Below, one piece after another: positions 52,481 to 62,291 of a stretch of DNA of 64,000 nucleotides (position 1 is its first letter; every line of letters begins with the position of its first letter). Location: NCBI GenBank assembly GCA_030019205.1, contig JASEFH010000003.1, positions 62,001-126,000 of the forward strand, read 5' to 3'. The translations under genes were made by a program, and so were the position numbers. This stretch comes from Methanomicrobiales archaeon. Its GTDB lineage: Archaea > Halobacteriota > Methanomicrobia > Methanomicrobiales > JACTUA01. Under the pieces are notes generated by a model, which was not told the DNA's origin, made no database searches, and saw only the letters and a program-made list of their open reading frames with translations.

Positions 52481-53697
52481 TCCCCACAGCACCACCCACT
52501 GCGGACACCGCGCTTACGTTCATCGACGAGCTCGGCGGCTTCCTGGGGCTGCCGTCGGGCGAGGTGATCGTGCTCCTCCTGCTCGTTGCCGTCTCGCTTG
52601 CGCTGATTGCGGCCCTGCTCACCGGGGCGCTTCTCCCGGTGCTCTCGATCGCCCGGTTCGCCTATCCCATCGCCCATGTGAAGGCAACCGGAACGCCGTT
52701 CGTGGAGAGCGGGATCGTGGACTCGCTGACGGGATCGCGTCACCCGGACGAGGTGCTGAACGCCGTCCAGCGGCAGGGCGTCGACCTGACGGGGATCCAG
52801 CCGTCCGACCCCGTCTCTCTCCGGGCAGGGATCAGGGCGTGGCAGCAGTCGGAGTTCTTCGCCCTGCAGGCGAGCGTGCCCCGGGGGATCCAGCCGTTCT
52901 TCCGGGCGCTAGCCCTGGAGCCGGAGATCGGGGCCCTCAAGGGTGTGATCGTCCGGAAACACCGGGGGATTCCTCCCGACGACATTGAGACGGCGGTCCC
53001 TCCGGTCGGAACAATCGACCCCGCCCTCCTGCGGCAGCTGGCAGCGGCCCCGACGATGGAAGACCTGGTCGAGCGGCTCGGGAGGACGCCCTATGGCGGG
53101 GTGCTGGAAGAGGCGCTCCCCCGGTACCGCGCGGAGAACCAGGTATTCCCGCTCACCGTCGCGCTGGACCGCTACTTCTTCCGGGAACTCTCGCTCTCGG
53201 TGCAGCGCAGCGACCGCAGCCTCCGCGCCACAATCGGCGCCTACGCCGGCACGCGCATCGATATCGCCAATCTCCTGGCGGTCCTCTCGGGAAAGGCCTC
53301 CGGGCACTGCCGGGAACGCATCCAGGAATACCTGGTCCCCGGCGGCCGGGCGCTCCCGCTGGATCTCCTGGAGCACATGGCAGAGGCGCCCACCCTGCTC
53401 GAATCGATGGCGTTCCTCGATCGCACGGCGTACTGGGAGGTCCTCGCACCGGAGGTCCGCGGGTTCGAGGCGGACCCGGATGTCCGCGGGATTCTCGCCG
53501 CCCTGGACCGGTTCTTCCTGGAGTATGCCGCATCTCTCGGCGCCACCGATCCGCTGCAGGCGGGACCGATCCTGGAATTCTTGACTGCGCTGGAGTACGA
53601 GGCGAGGAACCTGCACGTCGTGCTGACCGGCGTGGCCCGGGGCATGCCGGCCGGGCGCATGCAACCGCTTCTCGTCACGCGGGGGGACCGCCTGTGA
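52477..53697 (+). CDS. atpC: A-type ATP synthase subunit C with N-terminal membrane anchor
   Basis: The C subunit caps the rotor and links ring K to the central stalk. The 406-residue protein is about 50 residues longer than usual: residues about 29-55 are a strongly hydrophobic helix absent from characterised C subunits, preceded by 28 polar residues. The remainder shows the helical repeats of AtpC, with the F-L-x-x-L-E-Y-E-A-R-N-L motif near the end. It overlaps E and F by 4 nt each. Confidence 0.9.
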   Translation: MIPTAPPTADTALTFIDELGGFLGLPSGEVIVLLLLVAVSLALIAALLTGALLPVLSIARFAYPIAHVKATGTPFVESGIVDSLTGSRHPDEVLNAVQRQGVDLTGIQPSDPVSLRAGIRAWQQSEFFALQASVPRGIQPFFRALALEPEIGALKGVIVRKHRGIPPDDIETAVPPVGTIDPALLRQLAAAPTMEDLVERLGRTPYGGVLEEALPRYRAENQVFPLTVALDRYFFRELSLSVQRSDRSLRATIGAYAGTRIDIANLLAVLSGKASGHCRERIQEYLVPGGRALPLDLLEHMAEAPTLLESMAFLDRTAYWEVLAPEVRGFEADPDVRGILAALDRFFLEYAASLGATDPLQAGPILEFLTALEYEARNLHVVLTGVARGMPAGRMQPLLVTRGDRL

Positions 53698-54038
53698 AGA
53701 TTGCCGTCATCGGCGAGGAGACGATGGTCCTCGCCTTCGAGCTCGCCGGAGTGCACACCACGTTCCCAGTACGGGATGGCGAGGAGGCAGCCGGGGCGCT
53801 CGAAAAGGCCCTGCAGGATCCGGATCTGGGTGTGCTGGTCGTTCAGGACAGTTTCGCCGTCGAGATCGAACCGACACTGGAACGGATTCGGGCGGAGTCC
53901 CGGGTGTTTCCCCTGATCCTGGAATGCCCCGGGCCCTCCGGACCCGTGCTGCATGAGGACCGCTTCCTGCGATCCGTACGGAGGCTGGCGGGGCTGGAGC
54001 GGATGGGAATGGTGAGGAGCGATGAGGAGCACAGGTGA
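53694..54038 (+). CDS. atpF: A-type ATP synthase subunit F
   Basis: A 114-residue central-stalk subunit with I-A-V-I-G-E-E at the start and the V-L-V-V-Q-D-S-F-A segment near 48 typical of the CheY-like F fold. GTG start overlapping the C stop; it also overlaps the A gene by 17 nt. Confidence 0.92.
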   Translation: MKIAVIGEETMVLAFELAGVHTTFPVRDGEEAAGALEKALQDPDLGVLVVQDSFAVEIEPTLERIRAESRVFPLILECPGPSGPVLHEDRFLRSVRRLAGLERMGMVRSDEEHR

Positions 54039-55800
54039 GATCGTCAGGGTCTCCGGCGCCGTCGTTGCGGCCCGGGGGATGCGGGGGGCGCAGATGTACG
54101 AAGTGGTCCGGGTCGGCAGGGACCGCCTGGTCGGGGAGATCGTCGAACTCGAGGAGGACGTCGCGACGATCCAGGTCTATGAGAATACCGACGGTGTCGC
54201 CCCGGGGGAGCCGGTGCTCCCCACCGGCATGCCTCTCTCCGTGGAGCTGGGCCCGGGTCTCCTGGGCCGCATCTACGACGGTATCCAGCGCCCGCTTCGG
54301 GTGCTGCAGGACATCGCGGGCGACTTCATTCTCCGGGGCATCCAGGCCCCTCCCCTGGACCGGGCTGCCCGCTGGGACTTTGTCCCGGATCGGCAGGTAG
54401 GCGACCGGGTGGGTCCCGGCGATCCGCTCGGCACCGTCCCCGAGGGGCGCATCCTGACCCACCGTGTCCTGGTGCCGCCGGGAGTGTCCGGCCGCCTCGC
54501 CGCGATCGCGCCTGCAGGCAGCTATACCATCGAGGACACCATTGCCTCCATCGAATCGGGCGGCACGGTCCGCGAGGTGCGCATGCTCCGCTCCTGGCCG
54601 GTCCGCACCGCCCGCCCGTTCCGGAGGAAACTCGAGCCCCTCCTCCCGCTGATCTCCGGGCAGCGCGTGCTCGACACCTTCTTCCCTCTGGCCAAAGGCG
54701 GGACCGCTGCTCTCCCCGGTCCCTTCGGCGCCGGGAAGACGGTGGTCCAGCACCAGCTCGCCAAGTACGTCAACGCCGACATCATCGTCTATGTCGGCTG
54801 CGGGGAACGCGGGAACGAGATGGCCGACGTGCTCCGGCAGTTTCCGGCGCTCGTGGATCCGGCCACCGGTGAGTCGATCATGCAGCGGACGGTGCTCATC
54901 GGAAACACGAGCAACATGCCCGTGGCGGCCCGCGAAGCGAGCATCTACACGGGGATAACCATCGCCGAGTACTACCGCGACATGGGCTACGACGTTGCCC
55001 TGATGGCCGACTCCACCTCCCGCTGGGCGGAGGCGATGCGGGAGATCTCCGGGCGGCTGGAGGAGATGCCCGGCGAACAGGGCTACCCCGCCTACCTCGC
55101 CTCCCGCCTCGCGGACTTCTACGAGCGGGCGGGGAGGGTGGAGGTGGAGGGCAGTCCGGCGCGGACCGGCTCCATCTCCATCATCGGGTCCGTGAGCCCG
55201 CCCGGCGGCGACTTCTCCGAACCGGTCACGCAGAACACGCTCCGCGTGGTCAAAGTGCTCTGGGCGCTGGACGCCGACCTCGCCCACCGCCGCCACTTCC
55301 CCGCGGTGAACTGGCTGACATCCTACTCCGCCTACGGGGAGATGGTGCGGGGATGGTGGACGGAGCATGCGGGGCCACGCTGGGCGGAGAACCGTGCCGC
55401 CATGATGGCGGTTCTCCAGAAGGAGAGCGAACTTTTAGAGACGGTGCAGCTGGTGGGCGAGGACGTCCTGCCCGAAGAGGACAAGCTTGTGCTCCTGCAG
55501 GCTGCTCTGATCCGGGACGCTTTCCTGATCCAGCCGGCGTTCCATCCCGTGGACACCTTCTGTCCCCCGCAGAAACAGTATGCCATGCTCGAACTCCTCG
55601 CACGCTTCTACGGCCGGGCGCGCGAAGCGGTGAGAGCGGGGGCGCTCGCGGCGGCGATCCACGGCCTGGCGGTAAAAAACCGCCTGGAGCGGATGGGAAT
55701 CGTCCCGGACGCCGAATTTGCGGCCGAGTATGCCTCGATTGAGAAGGAGATGGACGAGGCTTTCGCTGCGGTCCGCGGGGGACCCCGTATCCGGAGGTGA
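54022..55800 (+). CDS. atpA: A-type ATP synthase catalytic subunit A
   Basis: ATP-hydrolysing/synthesising subunit of the A1 head, 592 aa. Walker A reads G-P-F-G-A-G-K239-T-V; the A-subunit non-homologous region lies near 110-190. Further blocks G-C-G-E-R-G-N-E-M near 255 and the Walker B region [10 protein letters not shown] near 330 are intact. Confidence 0.97.
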   Translation: MRSTGEIVRVSGAVVAARGMRGAQMYEVVRVGRDRLVGEIVELEEDVATIQVYENTDGVAPGEPVLPTGMPLSVELGPGLLGRIYDGIQRPLRVLQDIAGDFILRGIQAPPLDRAARWDFVPDRQVGDRVGPGDPLGTVPEGRILTHRVLVPPGVSGRLAAIAPAGSYTIEDTIASIESGGTVREVRMLRSWPVRTARPFRRKLEPLLPLISGQRVLDTFFPLAKGGTAALPGPFGAGKTVVQHQLAKYVNADIIVYVGCGERGNEMADVLRQFPALVDPATGESIMQRTVLIGNTSNMPVAAREASIYTGITIAEYYRDMGYDVALMADSTSRWAEAMREISGRLEEMPGEQGYPAYLASRLADFYERAGRVEVEGSPARTGSISIIGSVSPPGGDFSEPVTQNTLRVVKVLWALDADLAHRRHFPAVNWLTSYSAYGEMVRGWWTEHAGPRWAENRAAMMAVLQKESELLETVQLVGEDVLPEEDKLVLLQAALIRDAFLIQPAFHPVDTFCPPQKQYAMLELLARFYGRAREAVRAGALAAAIHGLAVKNRLERMGIVPDAEFAAEYASIEKEMDEAFAAVRGGPRIRR

Positions 55801-55806
55801 ACGGCG

Positions 55807-57246
55807 ATGCAGGAGCCATCACGACCGCCTACGTCACCCGGGATGCCCTCGCGGCGCTACCGGGAGTACCGGACGGTCACCCGGGTGACCGGTCCCCTGA
55901 TCGCGGTCTCCGGCGTGGAAGGCGTGGAGTACGGGGAGGTCGTCGAGGTGATCCTGCCGGGGGGCGGCCAGCGGCTCGGCCAGGTGCTGGAGAGCCGTTC
56001 TTCCCTGGCGATCGTGCAGGTCTTTGGCGGGACGCAGGATCTGGACACCGAACGGACCTCGGTGCGGTTCACGGGCGAGACCCTGACGTTCGGCGTGACC
56101 CCGGAACTGCTCGGGCGGATCCTGAACGGCGTCGGGAACCCGATCGACGGCGGGGCGTTCCTCATTCCGGAGGAGCGTCGGAGCATCTACGGCAATCCCA
56201 TCAATCCCAATGCCCGCGAGTTCCCGCGGGACTTCATCGAGAGCGGCATGTCGGCCCTGGACGGCATGAACACGCTCGTGCGGGGCCAGAAGCTGCCCAT
56301 CTTCTCCGGCGCCGGGCTCCCGCACGCCGAGCTCGCGGCCCAGATCACGCGGCAGGCCCGGGTGCTCGGCCGGGAGGAGGAGTTCGCCGTCGTCTTCGGG
56401 GCGATGGGGATCACGTTCGAAGAGTCGAACTTCTTCATCCAGAACTTCCGGCAGACCGGGGCGCTCGAGCGGGCCGTGGTCTTCGTGAACCTCGCCGAGG
56501 ATCCGGTGATCGAGCGTCTGATCACGCCCCGGCTGGCGCTCACGGCCGCGGAGTACCTGGCATTCGATCTCGGGATGCACGTGCTCGTCATCCTCACGGA
56601 CATGACCAACTACTGCGAGGCTCTCCGCGAGGTGGCCGCGGCACGGGAGGAGGTGCCCGGACGCCGGGGATACCCCGGGTACATGTACACCGACCTCGCA
56701 TCCATCTACGAACGGGCCGGGCGCATACGGGGGCGGAAGGGCTCGATCACCCAGATTCCCATTCTCAGCATGCCGAACGACGACATCACCCATCCCGTGC
56801 CGGACCTCACAGGCTACATCACCGAGGGGCAGATCGTCCTCTCCCGCGATCTCCAGCGGAAGGGCATCTATCCGCCGATCGATCTGCTCCCTTCCCTCTC
56901 GCGGCTGATGCAGGGCGGTATCGGGGAAGGGAGAACCCGGAAGGATCACGCCGAGGTCAAGGACCAGATTTATGCGGCGTATGCGCGGGGGAGGTCGCTA
57001 CGGAACCTCGTCGGGGTGGTCGGCGAAGAGAGCCTGAGCACCATGGATCGCCTCTACCTCGAGTTTGCCGAACGGTTCGAGCGGGAGTTCGTGCATCAGC
57101 CCCCCGGGCTACGGCGGTCCGTGGAGGAGACCCTCACGCTCGCCTGGAATCTCCTCGCCCTCTTCCCGCCCACCGAACTCCGGCGGATCGAGCCCGAACT
57201 CATTGCGGAGTACTATCCCGGGGAACGGAGGGAGTGGCGTGGCTAG
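55807..57246 (+). CDS. atpB: A-type ATP synthase regulatory subunit B
   Basis: Non-catalytic nucleotide-binding subunit of the A1 head, 479 aa. It carries [10 protein letters not shown] in place of a full P-loop, [11 protein letters not shown] and P-G-Y-M-Y-T-D-L near 295, as in other B subunits. The first 15 residues are an unusual Pro-rich extension. GGAGGTGA, 5 nt before the ATG and overlapping the A stop, is a perfect ribosome site. Confidence 0.97.
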   Translation: MQEPSRPPTSPGMPSRRYREYRTVTRVTGPLIAVSGVEGVEYGEVVEVILPGGGQRLGQVLESRSSLAIVQVFGGTQDLDTERTSVRFTGETLTFGVTPELLGRILNGVGNPIDGGAFLIPEERRSIYGNPINPNAREFPRDFIESGMSALDGMNTLVRGQKLPIFSGAGLPHAELAAQITRQARVLGREEEFAVVFGAMGITFEESNFFIQNFRQTGALERAVVFVNLAEDPVIERLITPRLALTAAEYLAFDLGMHVLVILTDMTNYCEALREVAAAREEVPGRRGYPGYMYTDLASIYERAGRIRGRKGSITQIPILSMPNDDITHPVPDLTGYITEGQIVLSRDLQRKGIYPPIDLLPSLSRLMQGGIGEGRTRKDHAEVKDQIYAAYARGRSLRNLVGVVGEESLSTMDRLYLEFAERFEREFVHQPPGLRRSVEETLTLAWNLLALFPPTELRRIEPELIAEYYPGERREWRG

Positions 57247-57877
57247 GATCATCCCCGGCATCCGCCCCTCGAGGATCGAGCTCTTAAAGCTCCGCAGGCA
57301 GGAGGAGATCGCAAGAAAAGGACGGGATCTCCTGGAAGAGAAGCTGAACGCGATGCTGCTCGAGTTCTTCAGGCGGTTTTCCGTTTACCAGGCGCACCGC
57401 GAGGCGTTCGAACGGGAGATCGCGGAGGCGTACGAAGTGCTCCTGGATGCGGAGATGGCGGTGGGCCGCCCGGCCCTCTGGGAGACAGCCTATGCCATCC
57501 CGGACGCCGGGGAGGTTGCCATGGAAGAACGCTCCCTGCTCGGGATCCGTGTGCCTGCGGTCGCAGCGCTCCCCGAAGAACCCGCCGAACTTCAGGGCTA
57601 CTGCCCTCTCAGCACGCCTCCGCTCTCCGTGATCGCCGCGGCGCGGTTCGCCCGCATCCTGCGACTTCTCCTGCAGCTCGCCGGGGAGGAGGGTGCACTC
57701 CGGGTGCTGGAGCAGGCGATCACCGCCACCCGCCGGAAGGTGAACGCGCTCGACCTGATCCTGCTCCCCCGCCTCCGCGATACCATGCAGTACATCGAGG
57801 AGTACCTCGAGGAGCTCGAGCGGGAGGATCTCTACCGACGGAAGCTCACCAAGGCGAAACGCGGGGAAGGGTGGTAG
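57239..57877 (+). CDS. atpD: A-type ATP synthase subunit D
   Basis: The 212-residue rotor axle, mostly two long helices. The start reads [11 protein letters not shown] and the end [15 protein letters not shown], both family signatures. GTG start overlapping the B stop by 8 nt. Confidence 0.95.
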   Translation: MARIIPGIRPSRIELLKLRRQEEIARKGRDLLEEKLNAMLLEFFRRFSVYQAHREAFEREIAEAYEVLLDAEMAVGRPALWETAYAIPDAGEVAMEERSLLGIRVPAVAALPEEPAELQGYCPLSTPPLSVIAAARFARILRLLLQLAGEEGALRVLEQAITATRRKVNALDLILLPRLRDTMQYIEEYLEELEREDLYRRKLTKAKRGEGW

Positions 57878-57879
57878 CC

Positions 57880-58023
57880 ATGCGGGACCGCTGGCTCGAA
57901 GAACGGCTCCGCCGCCGGGAGACCCGGGTCCGGCTCTCCCTCCTCATGCTTGCGGTCCGGGTCCTGGCGGTTGTTGCGATCGTTGCAGGGATTTTCGTTT
58001 TAATATTTCGTGTAATCCTGTAG
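57880..58023 (+). CDS. Small membrane protein at the end of the ATPase operon (AhaG-like)
   Basis: A 47-residue protein: a basic N-terminus (R-D-R-W-L-E-E-R-L-R-R-R) and one membrane helix near residues 19-45. It starts 2 nt after the D stop with GGTGGTAG upstream. Methanosarcina has a small hydrophobic AhaG gene in the same position, so this is probably its counterpart, perhaps an assembly factor. Sequence similarity is too short to prove it. Confidence 0.7.
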   Translation: MRDRWLEERLRRRETRVRLSLLMLAVRVLAVVAIVAGIFVLIFRVIL

Positions 58024-58167
58024 AAGTTGGGGGATGCGATGGATACGGTCGATAAGGCTGCGACGAAGACACGGGACAGGCAGAATACACCGCTTCTCCA
58101 TTGCGATAGCCGGCTCGAGATGCACAGAGAAGTTGCCAACTATCTGGCTGCACTTCCGGACTACCGG

Positions 58168-58575
58168 TTATGTACCCCGTCTTCGGGTGCAGGCCCTGCC
58201 TCCGGGGGTGCAGGATCGCCGGCGGCAGGATACCTCGCAGTCAACCCTTTTCAGACCATCGCGACGGGAGGCCCAGATCAGGAGAGGTGCAATGGCTTCG
58301 CGGAGCTGGAGACCCTCCTCGGTGAGGGAATACTCGACCCGGGGAGGAATTTCAGAGAAGGATTCCCGGGCAACCAGCCGTTCGGTCTGGAGTTCTTTCA
58401 ACGTATCGGAGAGTGTTTTCGGGCTGATCCCCTCCAGCTCGGCATGGAGGTCGTTGAACCGCAGCCGTCCTGCCGTGCCGAGCTTGTTGATGATAAGAAG
58501 CGCCCACTTCTTCGATATGGTGGTGAGGATACCCCCCAGGGGGCAAACGCAGAGAGTCTCGCTATTCTCGCACAT
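58168..58575 (-). CDS. HxlR-family transcriptional regulator
   Basis: A 135-residue winged-helix protein. N-terminal C-P-L-G-G-I-L-T-T-I-S-K-K-W-A-L-L-I and R-F-N-D-L-H-A-E-L-E-G-I-S-P-K-T-L are HxlR signatures. Cysteines at the N-terminus (C2, C9, C11) could sense thiol oxidation or metals. The last 20 residues, rich in Arg and Cys, are unusual. Divergent from the small operon at 58655; palindromes lie between. Confidence 0.9.
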   Translation of the reverse strand: MCENSETLCVCPLGGILTTISKKWALLIINKLGTAGRLRFNDLHAELEGISPKTLSDTLKELQTERLVARESFSEIPPRVEYSLTEEGLQLREAIAPLLIWASRRDGLKRVDCEVSCRRRSCTPGGRACTRRRGT

Positions 58576-58587
58576 AGTTGCTTCATT

Positions 58588-58627
58588 ACTATATACTTGA
58601 TACTATGAATACTATCCAATAGATAGT
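58588..58627. promoter_or_regulatory. Operator-like ACTAT repeats and a 17-bp palindrome
   Basis: ACTATCCAATAGATAGT (58611-58627) has perfect 6-bp arms around CAATA. ACTAT also occurs at 58588 and 58602 on the same strand. They lie between the divergent HxlR gene and the 58655 operon and are likely HxlR binding sites. Confidence 0.6.
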
Positions 58628-58654
58628 TATGATAGAATCAGGAAGAATAGACAA

Positions 58655-58831
58655 ATGTTCCGGCAGGTATGCGATGGTGCAGCGGGGCTGAGCGCGAAGT
58701 GCTGCTGTGCAGCACCCCTCGCCCCGGAAGATGAGATCCGGATGCTGGAGGCCGTGCAGTCGGTGCTGCGGATTCGGATGGCTGTGGTGGACCGCAGGCT
58801 CCACGAACTGGAGAAAGCACGGGTGCGCTGA
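58655..58831 (+). CDS. Small C-C-C protein, unknown function
   Basis: A 58-residue protein with a K-C-C-C-A-A motif near residue 20, then a 35-residue helix (E-D-E-I-R-M-L-E-A-V-Q ... L-H-E-L-E-K-A-R) likely to form a coiled coil. Its TGA stop shares an A with the ATG of the cupin gene, indicating translational coupling. I do not recognise the family. The cysteine triplet suggests metal binding. Confidence 0.6.
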   Translation: MFRQVCDGAAGLSAKCCCAAPLAPEDEIRMLEAVQSVLRIRMAVVDRRLHELEKARVR

Positions 58832-59127
58832 TGAATCTCCTGAGCCTTGCCGAGTTCTCCCGGGAGGGCCCGCTGAAAAAAGATCTCCTGAAGACAGCGG
58901 GCTCGAATATCGTCCTGGTATGCCTCGAAGCGGGACAGGAGATTCCTCCCCATCCCGAACCCTATGCCGTGGTCTTCGTCGTTTTGGAGGGAGAAGGGGT
59001 CATCACCTCGGGAGCGATCGGGCATCCGGTGAAACCCCTGCACCTCGTTTCGGTGGCAAAAGATGAAGACCGGGGGATCCGCTGCGAGCAGCGGATGATC
59101 CTGCTTGGCATCCGCGGGGACGTGTAA
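58831..59127 (+). CDS. Small cupin-domain protein
   Basis: A 98-residue single cupin barrel with I-P-P-H-P-E-P-Y-A-V-V-F-V-V-L-E-G-E-G. Only one clear metal-ligand histidine of the usual set is visible, so it may bind a ligand without catalysis. It belongs to the operon controlled from the HxlR promoter. Confidence 0.75.
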   Translation: MNLLSLAEFSREGPLKKDLLKTAGSNIVLVCLEAGQEIPPHPEPYAVVFVVLEGEGVITSGAIGHPVKPLHLVSVAKDEDRGIRCEQRMILLGIRGDV

Positions 59128-59140
59128 GAGGCCGATCCTG

Positions 59141-60070
59141 ATGCCGGATGCCATTGTTGTGCAGGACCTGACCAAGGTCTTCGGCGCCACCATCGCCGTC
59201 GACCATATCTCGTTTTCCGTACCGGGAGGAGAGATCTTCGGCTTCCTGGGGCCGAACGGTGCGGGTAAGACCACGACCACGCGGATGCTCACGGGCATCA
59301 TCCCGATGGACTCCGGGCGGGTCACCGTCCTCGGGCACGATATGCGGGCCGAACCCGTGCCCGCCAAGGAGCGGTTCGGCATCGTGCCCGAGACGTCGAA
59401 TGCCTACGCCGACCTCACCGCCTGGCAGAACCTGATGCTGATGGGGGAGCTCTACGGGCTTTCCCGTTCCCGTGCGACGGAGCGTGCATCGGATCTCCTC
59501 GAGACCCTGGGGCTGCTGGAGAGAAGAGACCAGAAGGTGCAGGGCTACTCGAAAGGCATGAAACAGCGGCTGATCCTGGCGATGGCGCTCCTCCACGAGC
59601 CGGAACTTCTCTTTCTCGATGAACCCACGAGCGGGCTCGACGTGCAGAGCACGCAGATGATCCTCTCGATGCTGCGGAACCTGAATGCCGGCGGGACCAC
59701 CATCTTTCTCACCACCCACAACATGGAGGAGGCGAACCGCCTCTGCCACCGCATCGGCATCATCCGGGCCGGGAAGATTGTCGCCATCGACGCTCCCGAG
59801 AGGCTGAAGTCCGCGGTCGAACGCGTGCACCAGATCGAGGTGAGCTTCGATCGGGAGGTCTCCGGCGATGCCCTGTCCGCCCTCGGCGGTGTGCTGAGCG
59901 TGAGCCGGGCCGGGGACAAGTGGCGGATCACGGCGGAGAACCAGGATGCTGCCGTAAAATCCCTCGTGGATCTCGCCCGGCAGCACGGTGCGGCGATTGT
60001 CACCCTGAACACCCTCGCCCCTTCGCTCGACGAGGTCTTCCTCCGGCTGACGCAGGAGGCATCGCCGTGA
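59141..60070 (+). CDS. ABC transporter ATP-binding protein
   Basis: A 309-residue ATPase of the DrrA/CcmA type. Walker A G-P-N-G-A-G-K-T-T near residue 40, the signature Y-S-K-G-M-K-Q-R near 135 (K in place of the usual G), Walker B L-L-F-L-D-E-P-T-S-G near 155 and the H-loop T-T-H-N-M-E-E are all present. A C-terminal extension is typical of drug- or lipid-export ATPases. It works with the permease that follows. Confidence 0.92.
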   Translation: MPDAIVVQDLTKVFGATIAVDHISFSVPGGEIFGFLGPNGAGKTTTTRMLTGIIPMDSGRVTVLGHDMRAEPVPAKERFGIVPETSNAYADLTAWQNLMLMGELYGLSRSRATERASDLLETLGLLERRDQKVQGYSKGMKQRLILAMALLHEPELLFLDEPTSGLDVQSTQMILSMLRNLNAGGTTIFLTTHNMEEANRLCHRIGIIRAGKIVAIDAPERLKSAVERVHQIEVSFDREVSGDALSALGGVLSVSRAGDKWRITAENQDAAVKSLVDLARQHGAAIVTLNTLAPSLDEVFLRLTQEASP

Positions 60071-60822
60071 ATCCGTCGGAGTTTCCCGAGCAGGTCCGGC
60101 GGTCGTGGGCGATTGCAAAGAAGGATATCCGCATCTATTACATCAAGGGCCCCGTGCTCATCTTCGGGATCTTCATGCCGGTCTTCCTCTTCCTGGCATT
60201 CTTCATGGGGAGCCGGCAGCTTCCCCTGCCGTTCCTCCTCTCCGGGCTGATGGGGATGACGCTCTTTTTCACCGCGACCGCGGTATCCCCGGCCATCTTC
60301 CCGTGGGAGGGGCAGGCGCGGACCCTGGAACGCCTCGCCGCCTGCCCCGTCACCATCGAGGCGATCGTCCTCGGGGACATGATCGCCTCCGTCCTCTTCG
60401 GCATCGGGATAACAATGGTCACCCTCGGTATCGGGCTGGCGCTCGGGCTTCCGCTCCTGCACGGCATCACCCTGATTGCAGCCATCCTCCTGGCTGCATG
60501 CTGCTTCTCGGCGCTCGGGATGCTGCTCGCCGTGCCTCCCACGAACGTGCCCTCCAACATCATGATGCTCTCATCGCTCCTGAAGTTCCCCCTGGTCTTC
60601 ATCTCGGGCATCTTCATCCCGCTGGAGCAGCTGCCGCCCTGGGGGCTGGCGCTCGCGGCCTGCTCCCCCCTCACGTACTTCACGGACATTGCACGCTACT
60701 CCTTTATGGGCGCTAATTTCTTCCCGGTGCTGCTCGACATCGCCGTGCTTGCCGCATTCACGCTGGCCTTAACCGCCGTCACGATGCTCCTGCACCGGCG
60801 GACGATGCCGCGGAGGATGTGA
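60067..60822 (+). CDS. ABC-2 type transporter permease
   Basis: A 251-residue membrane protein with six helices of the ABC-2 family; E-G-Q-A-R-T-L-E-R-L near residue 80 and the L-P-P-W-G-L-A-L-A segment near 190 match DrrB-like exporters. GTG start overlapping the ATPase stop (GTGA). Substrate unknown; the cysteine-rich neighbour and HxlR regulator suggest stress or metal response. Confidence 0.88.
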   Translation: MNPSEFPEQVRRSWAIAKKDIRIYYIKGPVLIFGIFMPVFLFLAFFMGSRQLPLPFLLSGLMGMTLFFTATAVSPAIFPWEGQARTLERLAACPVTIEAIVLGDMIASVLFGIGITMVTLGIGLALGLPLLHGITLIAAILLAACCFSALGMLLAVPPTNVPSNIMMLSSLLKFPLVFISGIFIPLEQLPPWGLALAACSPLTYFTDIARYSFMGANFFPVLLDIAVLAAFTLALTAVTMLLHRRTMPRRM

Positions 60823-60959
60823 CGCACCTCCTGATCCGCCCCCACTCCCGATCCGGGGCTCGGGATAGGATTCTCATACAGGGGTAGAGTATCATTCATC
60901 CATGCGGGATAGTAAAAAGAGCGGAAGCCGTGGCTTCCACGCCGGGTTTCGAGTTCCCT

Positions 60960-61685
60960 TCAATTAAAATAAATGATCGCCGTATAGTAAATGCCGACGG
61001 CCAGAAAGATGACGGCGACGGCTTGCCGCATCCAGTACTCGAACGCTTCCACGTTGCGCATCGTCTTCCCCAGGTGCCCGACGCTGAAGGCGAGGAGGAC
61101 CGAGAAGATGACGACGGGAAGGGCGGTTGCCAGGGCAAAGACGGCCGGGACGACCACGCCGTCCCCGGTGCGGATCGCGAGCGGGATGAGCATGCCGAAG
61201 AAGAGCACGGCGCTGAACGGGCAGAAGGAGAGGGCAAAGAAGACCCCGAGGAGGAAACTGCCCGGGTATCCCCGCTGCGCCAGCGATCCCGTGATCCGCT
61301 CTTTCCACCGCTGCAGCCGCCCGCCTCCCCCCAGCTCCGGCATGGGAATGAGATCGAGCATCCAGATGCCGATCAGGACGAGCGCCGGCCCGATCAACCG
61401 CTCGCCGTACTGCTGCAGGAAGAGGGCGATACCCTGCGCCCCGATGCCGAAGAAGACGATGAGCGACGCCAGCCCCACATAGGTCGTCATCCGCCCCAGG
61501 CTGTACACGGATCCGACAAGAACGGTGTGCCGCCCCTCATCCAGGTTTTTCGAGATGAAGGCGATGGCAGCGATGTTCGTTGCGAGCGGGCAGGGGCTGA
61601 TCGTCATCATGAGGCCGATGAAGAACGCAGCAACGAGCGGGATGCCGCTCGTGCCCATCGCCTCCATGAATCCCATCGGGTCCAT
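60960..61685 (-). CDS. arsG: ArsG-type efflux permease (CcdA/DsbD-like fold)
   Basis: A 241-residue six-helix membrane protein of the CcdA superfamily with one cysteine in each half: T-I-S-P-C-P-L-A-T-N (Cys32) and S-F-C-P-F-S-A-V-L-F. The NCBI-named ArsG family exports trivalent aromatic arsenicals. A CcdA-like disulfide carrier is the alternative. It starts 1 nt after arsF. Ends close to an AT-rich stretch near 60965. Confidence 0.82.
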   Translation of the reverse strand: MDPMGFMEAMGTSGIPLVAAFFIGLMMTISPCPLATNIAAIAFISKNLDEGRHTVLVGSVYSLGRMTTYVGLASLIVFFGIGAQGIALFLQQYGERLIGPALVLIGIWMLDLIPMPELGGGGRLQRWKERITGSLAQRGYPGSFLLGVFFALSFCPFSAVLFFGMLIPLAIRTGDGVVVPAVFALATALPVVIFSVLLAFSVGHLGKTMRNVEAFEYWMRQAVAVIFLAVGIYYTAIIYFN

Positions 61686-61686
61686 G

Positions 61687-62196
61687 TTACGAGAGGTCCC
61701 CCGCCAGCCGCTTCTCCAGGATCCCCTTCAGGTACCTCATGAATCCCTGTTTGTCGTTGAGCCGATACCAGACGTTGATGTTCTCCTCTTTGTGGAACCC
61801 GTTCGCATCGTAGACGCCGATCCAGAGCGACGAGCCCGTCACCCCGTACTTCTCCACCAGCTCCCGGTTCTCCGGCAGTTGCCCGTCGATGTGGGCGAAG
61901 ACCATCTTCCCGGATGCCAGTTCGTCGGCGAAGTAGGTACTGACAGTCTCCTCGGCATAGTTGCCGAGTACGATGCACGAGGTGCACGGGTGTGCCGGGT
62001 GAAAGTGAAACACTTCAATCCTGCTCACGCTGCTGTTGGCAGCCGGCAGTCGATCCGTGCCACCGGCGTTTTCGGGGCCGGAACGCGTCTCCGAGCAGCC
62101 GGCGGTTAAAAGGGCTGCAACGAGAAGGACGGCAAGAATGCCCCCGCAGAATGCCATCCAACGACTGGATGCAGCGGGTGTTTGGCGTTGGTTCAT
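61687..62196 (-). CDS. arsF: ArsF-type lipoprotein with thioredoxin fold
   Basis: A 169-residue membrane-anchored protein. The N-terminus has a signal helix with lipobox L-T-A-G-C (Cys34). The domain has H-P-A-H-P-C-T-S-C, a thioredoxin-like CxxC. It resembles the ArsF subunit proposed to act with ArsE in reducing nitroarsenicals; no arsE is adjacent. AGGTGGAG lies 3 nt before the ATG. A longer start at 62238 is unlikely. Confidence 0.82.
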   Translation of the reverse strand: MNQRQTPAASSRWMAFCGGILAVLLVAALLTAGCSETRSGPENAGGTDRLPAANSSVSRIEVFHFHPAHPCTSCIVLGNYAEETVSTYFADELASGKMVFAHIDGQLPENRELVEKYGVTGSSLWIGVYDANGFHKEENINVWYRLNDKQGFMRYLKGILEKRLAGDLS

Positions 62197-62291
62197 CGTC
62201 TCCACCTTGATGATCGTAGGGAAATTGGCGATGCCCAATCAGGGGGGAAGGGCAACTGCTTTGGTGCACGGGGTGCGGCCCCTCGAATCCA

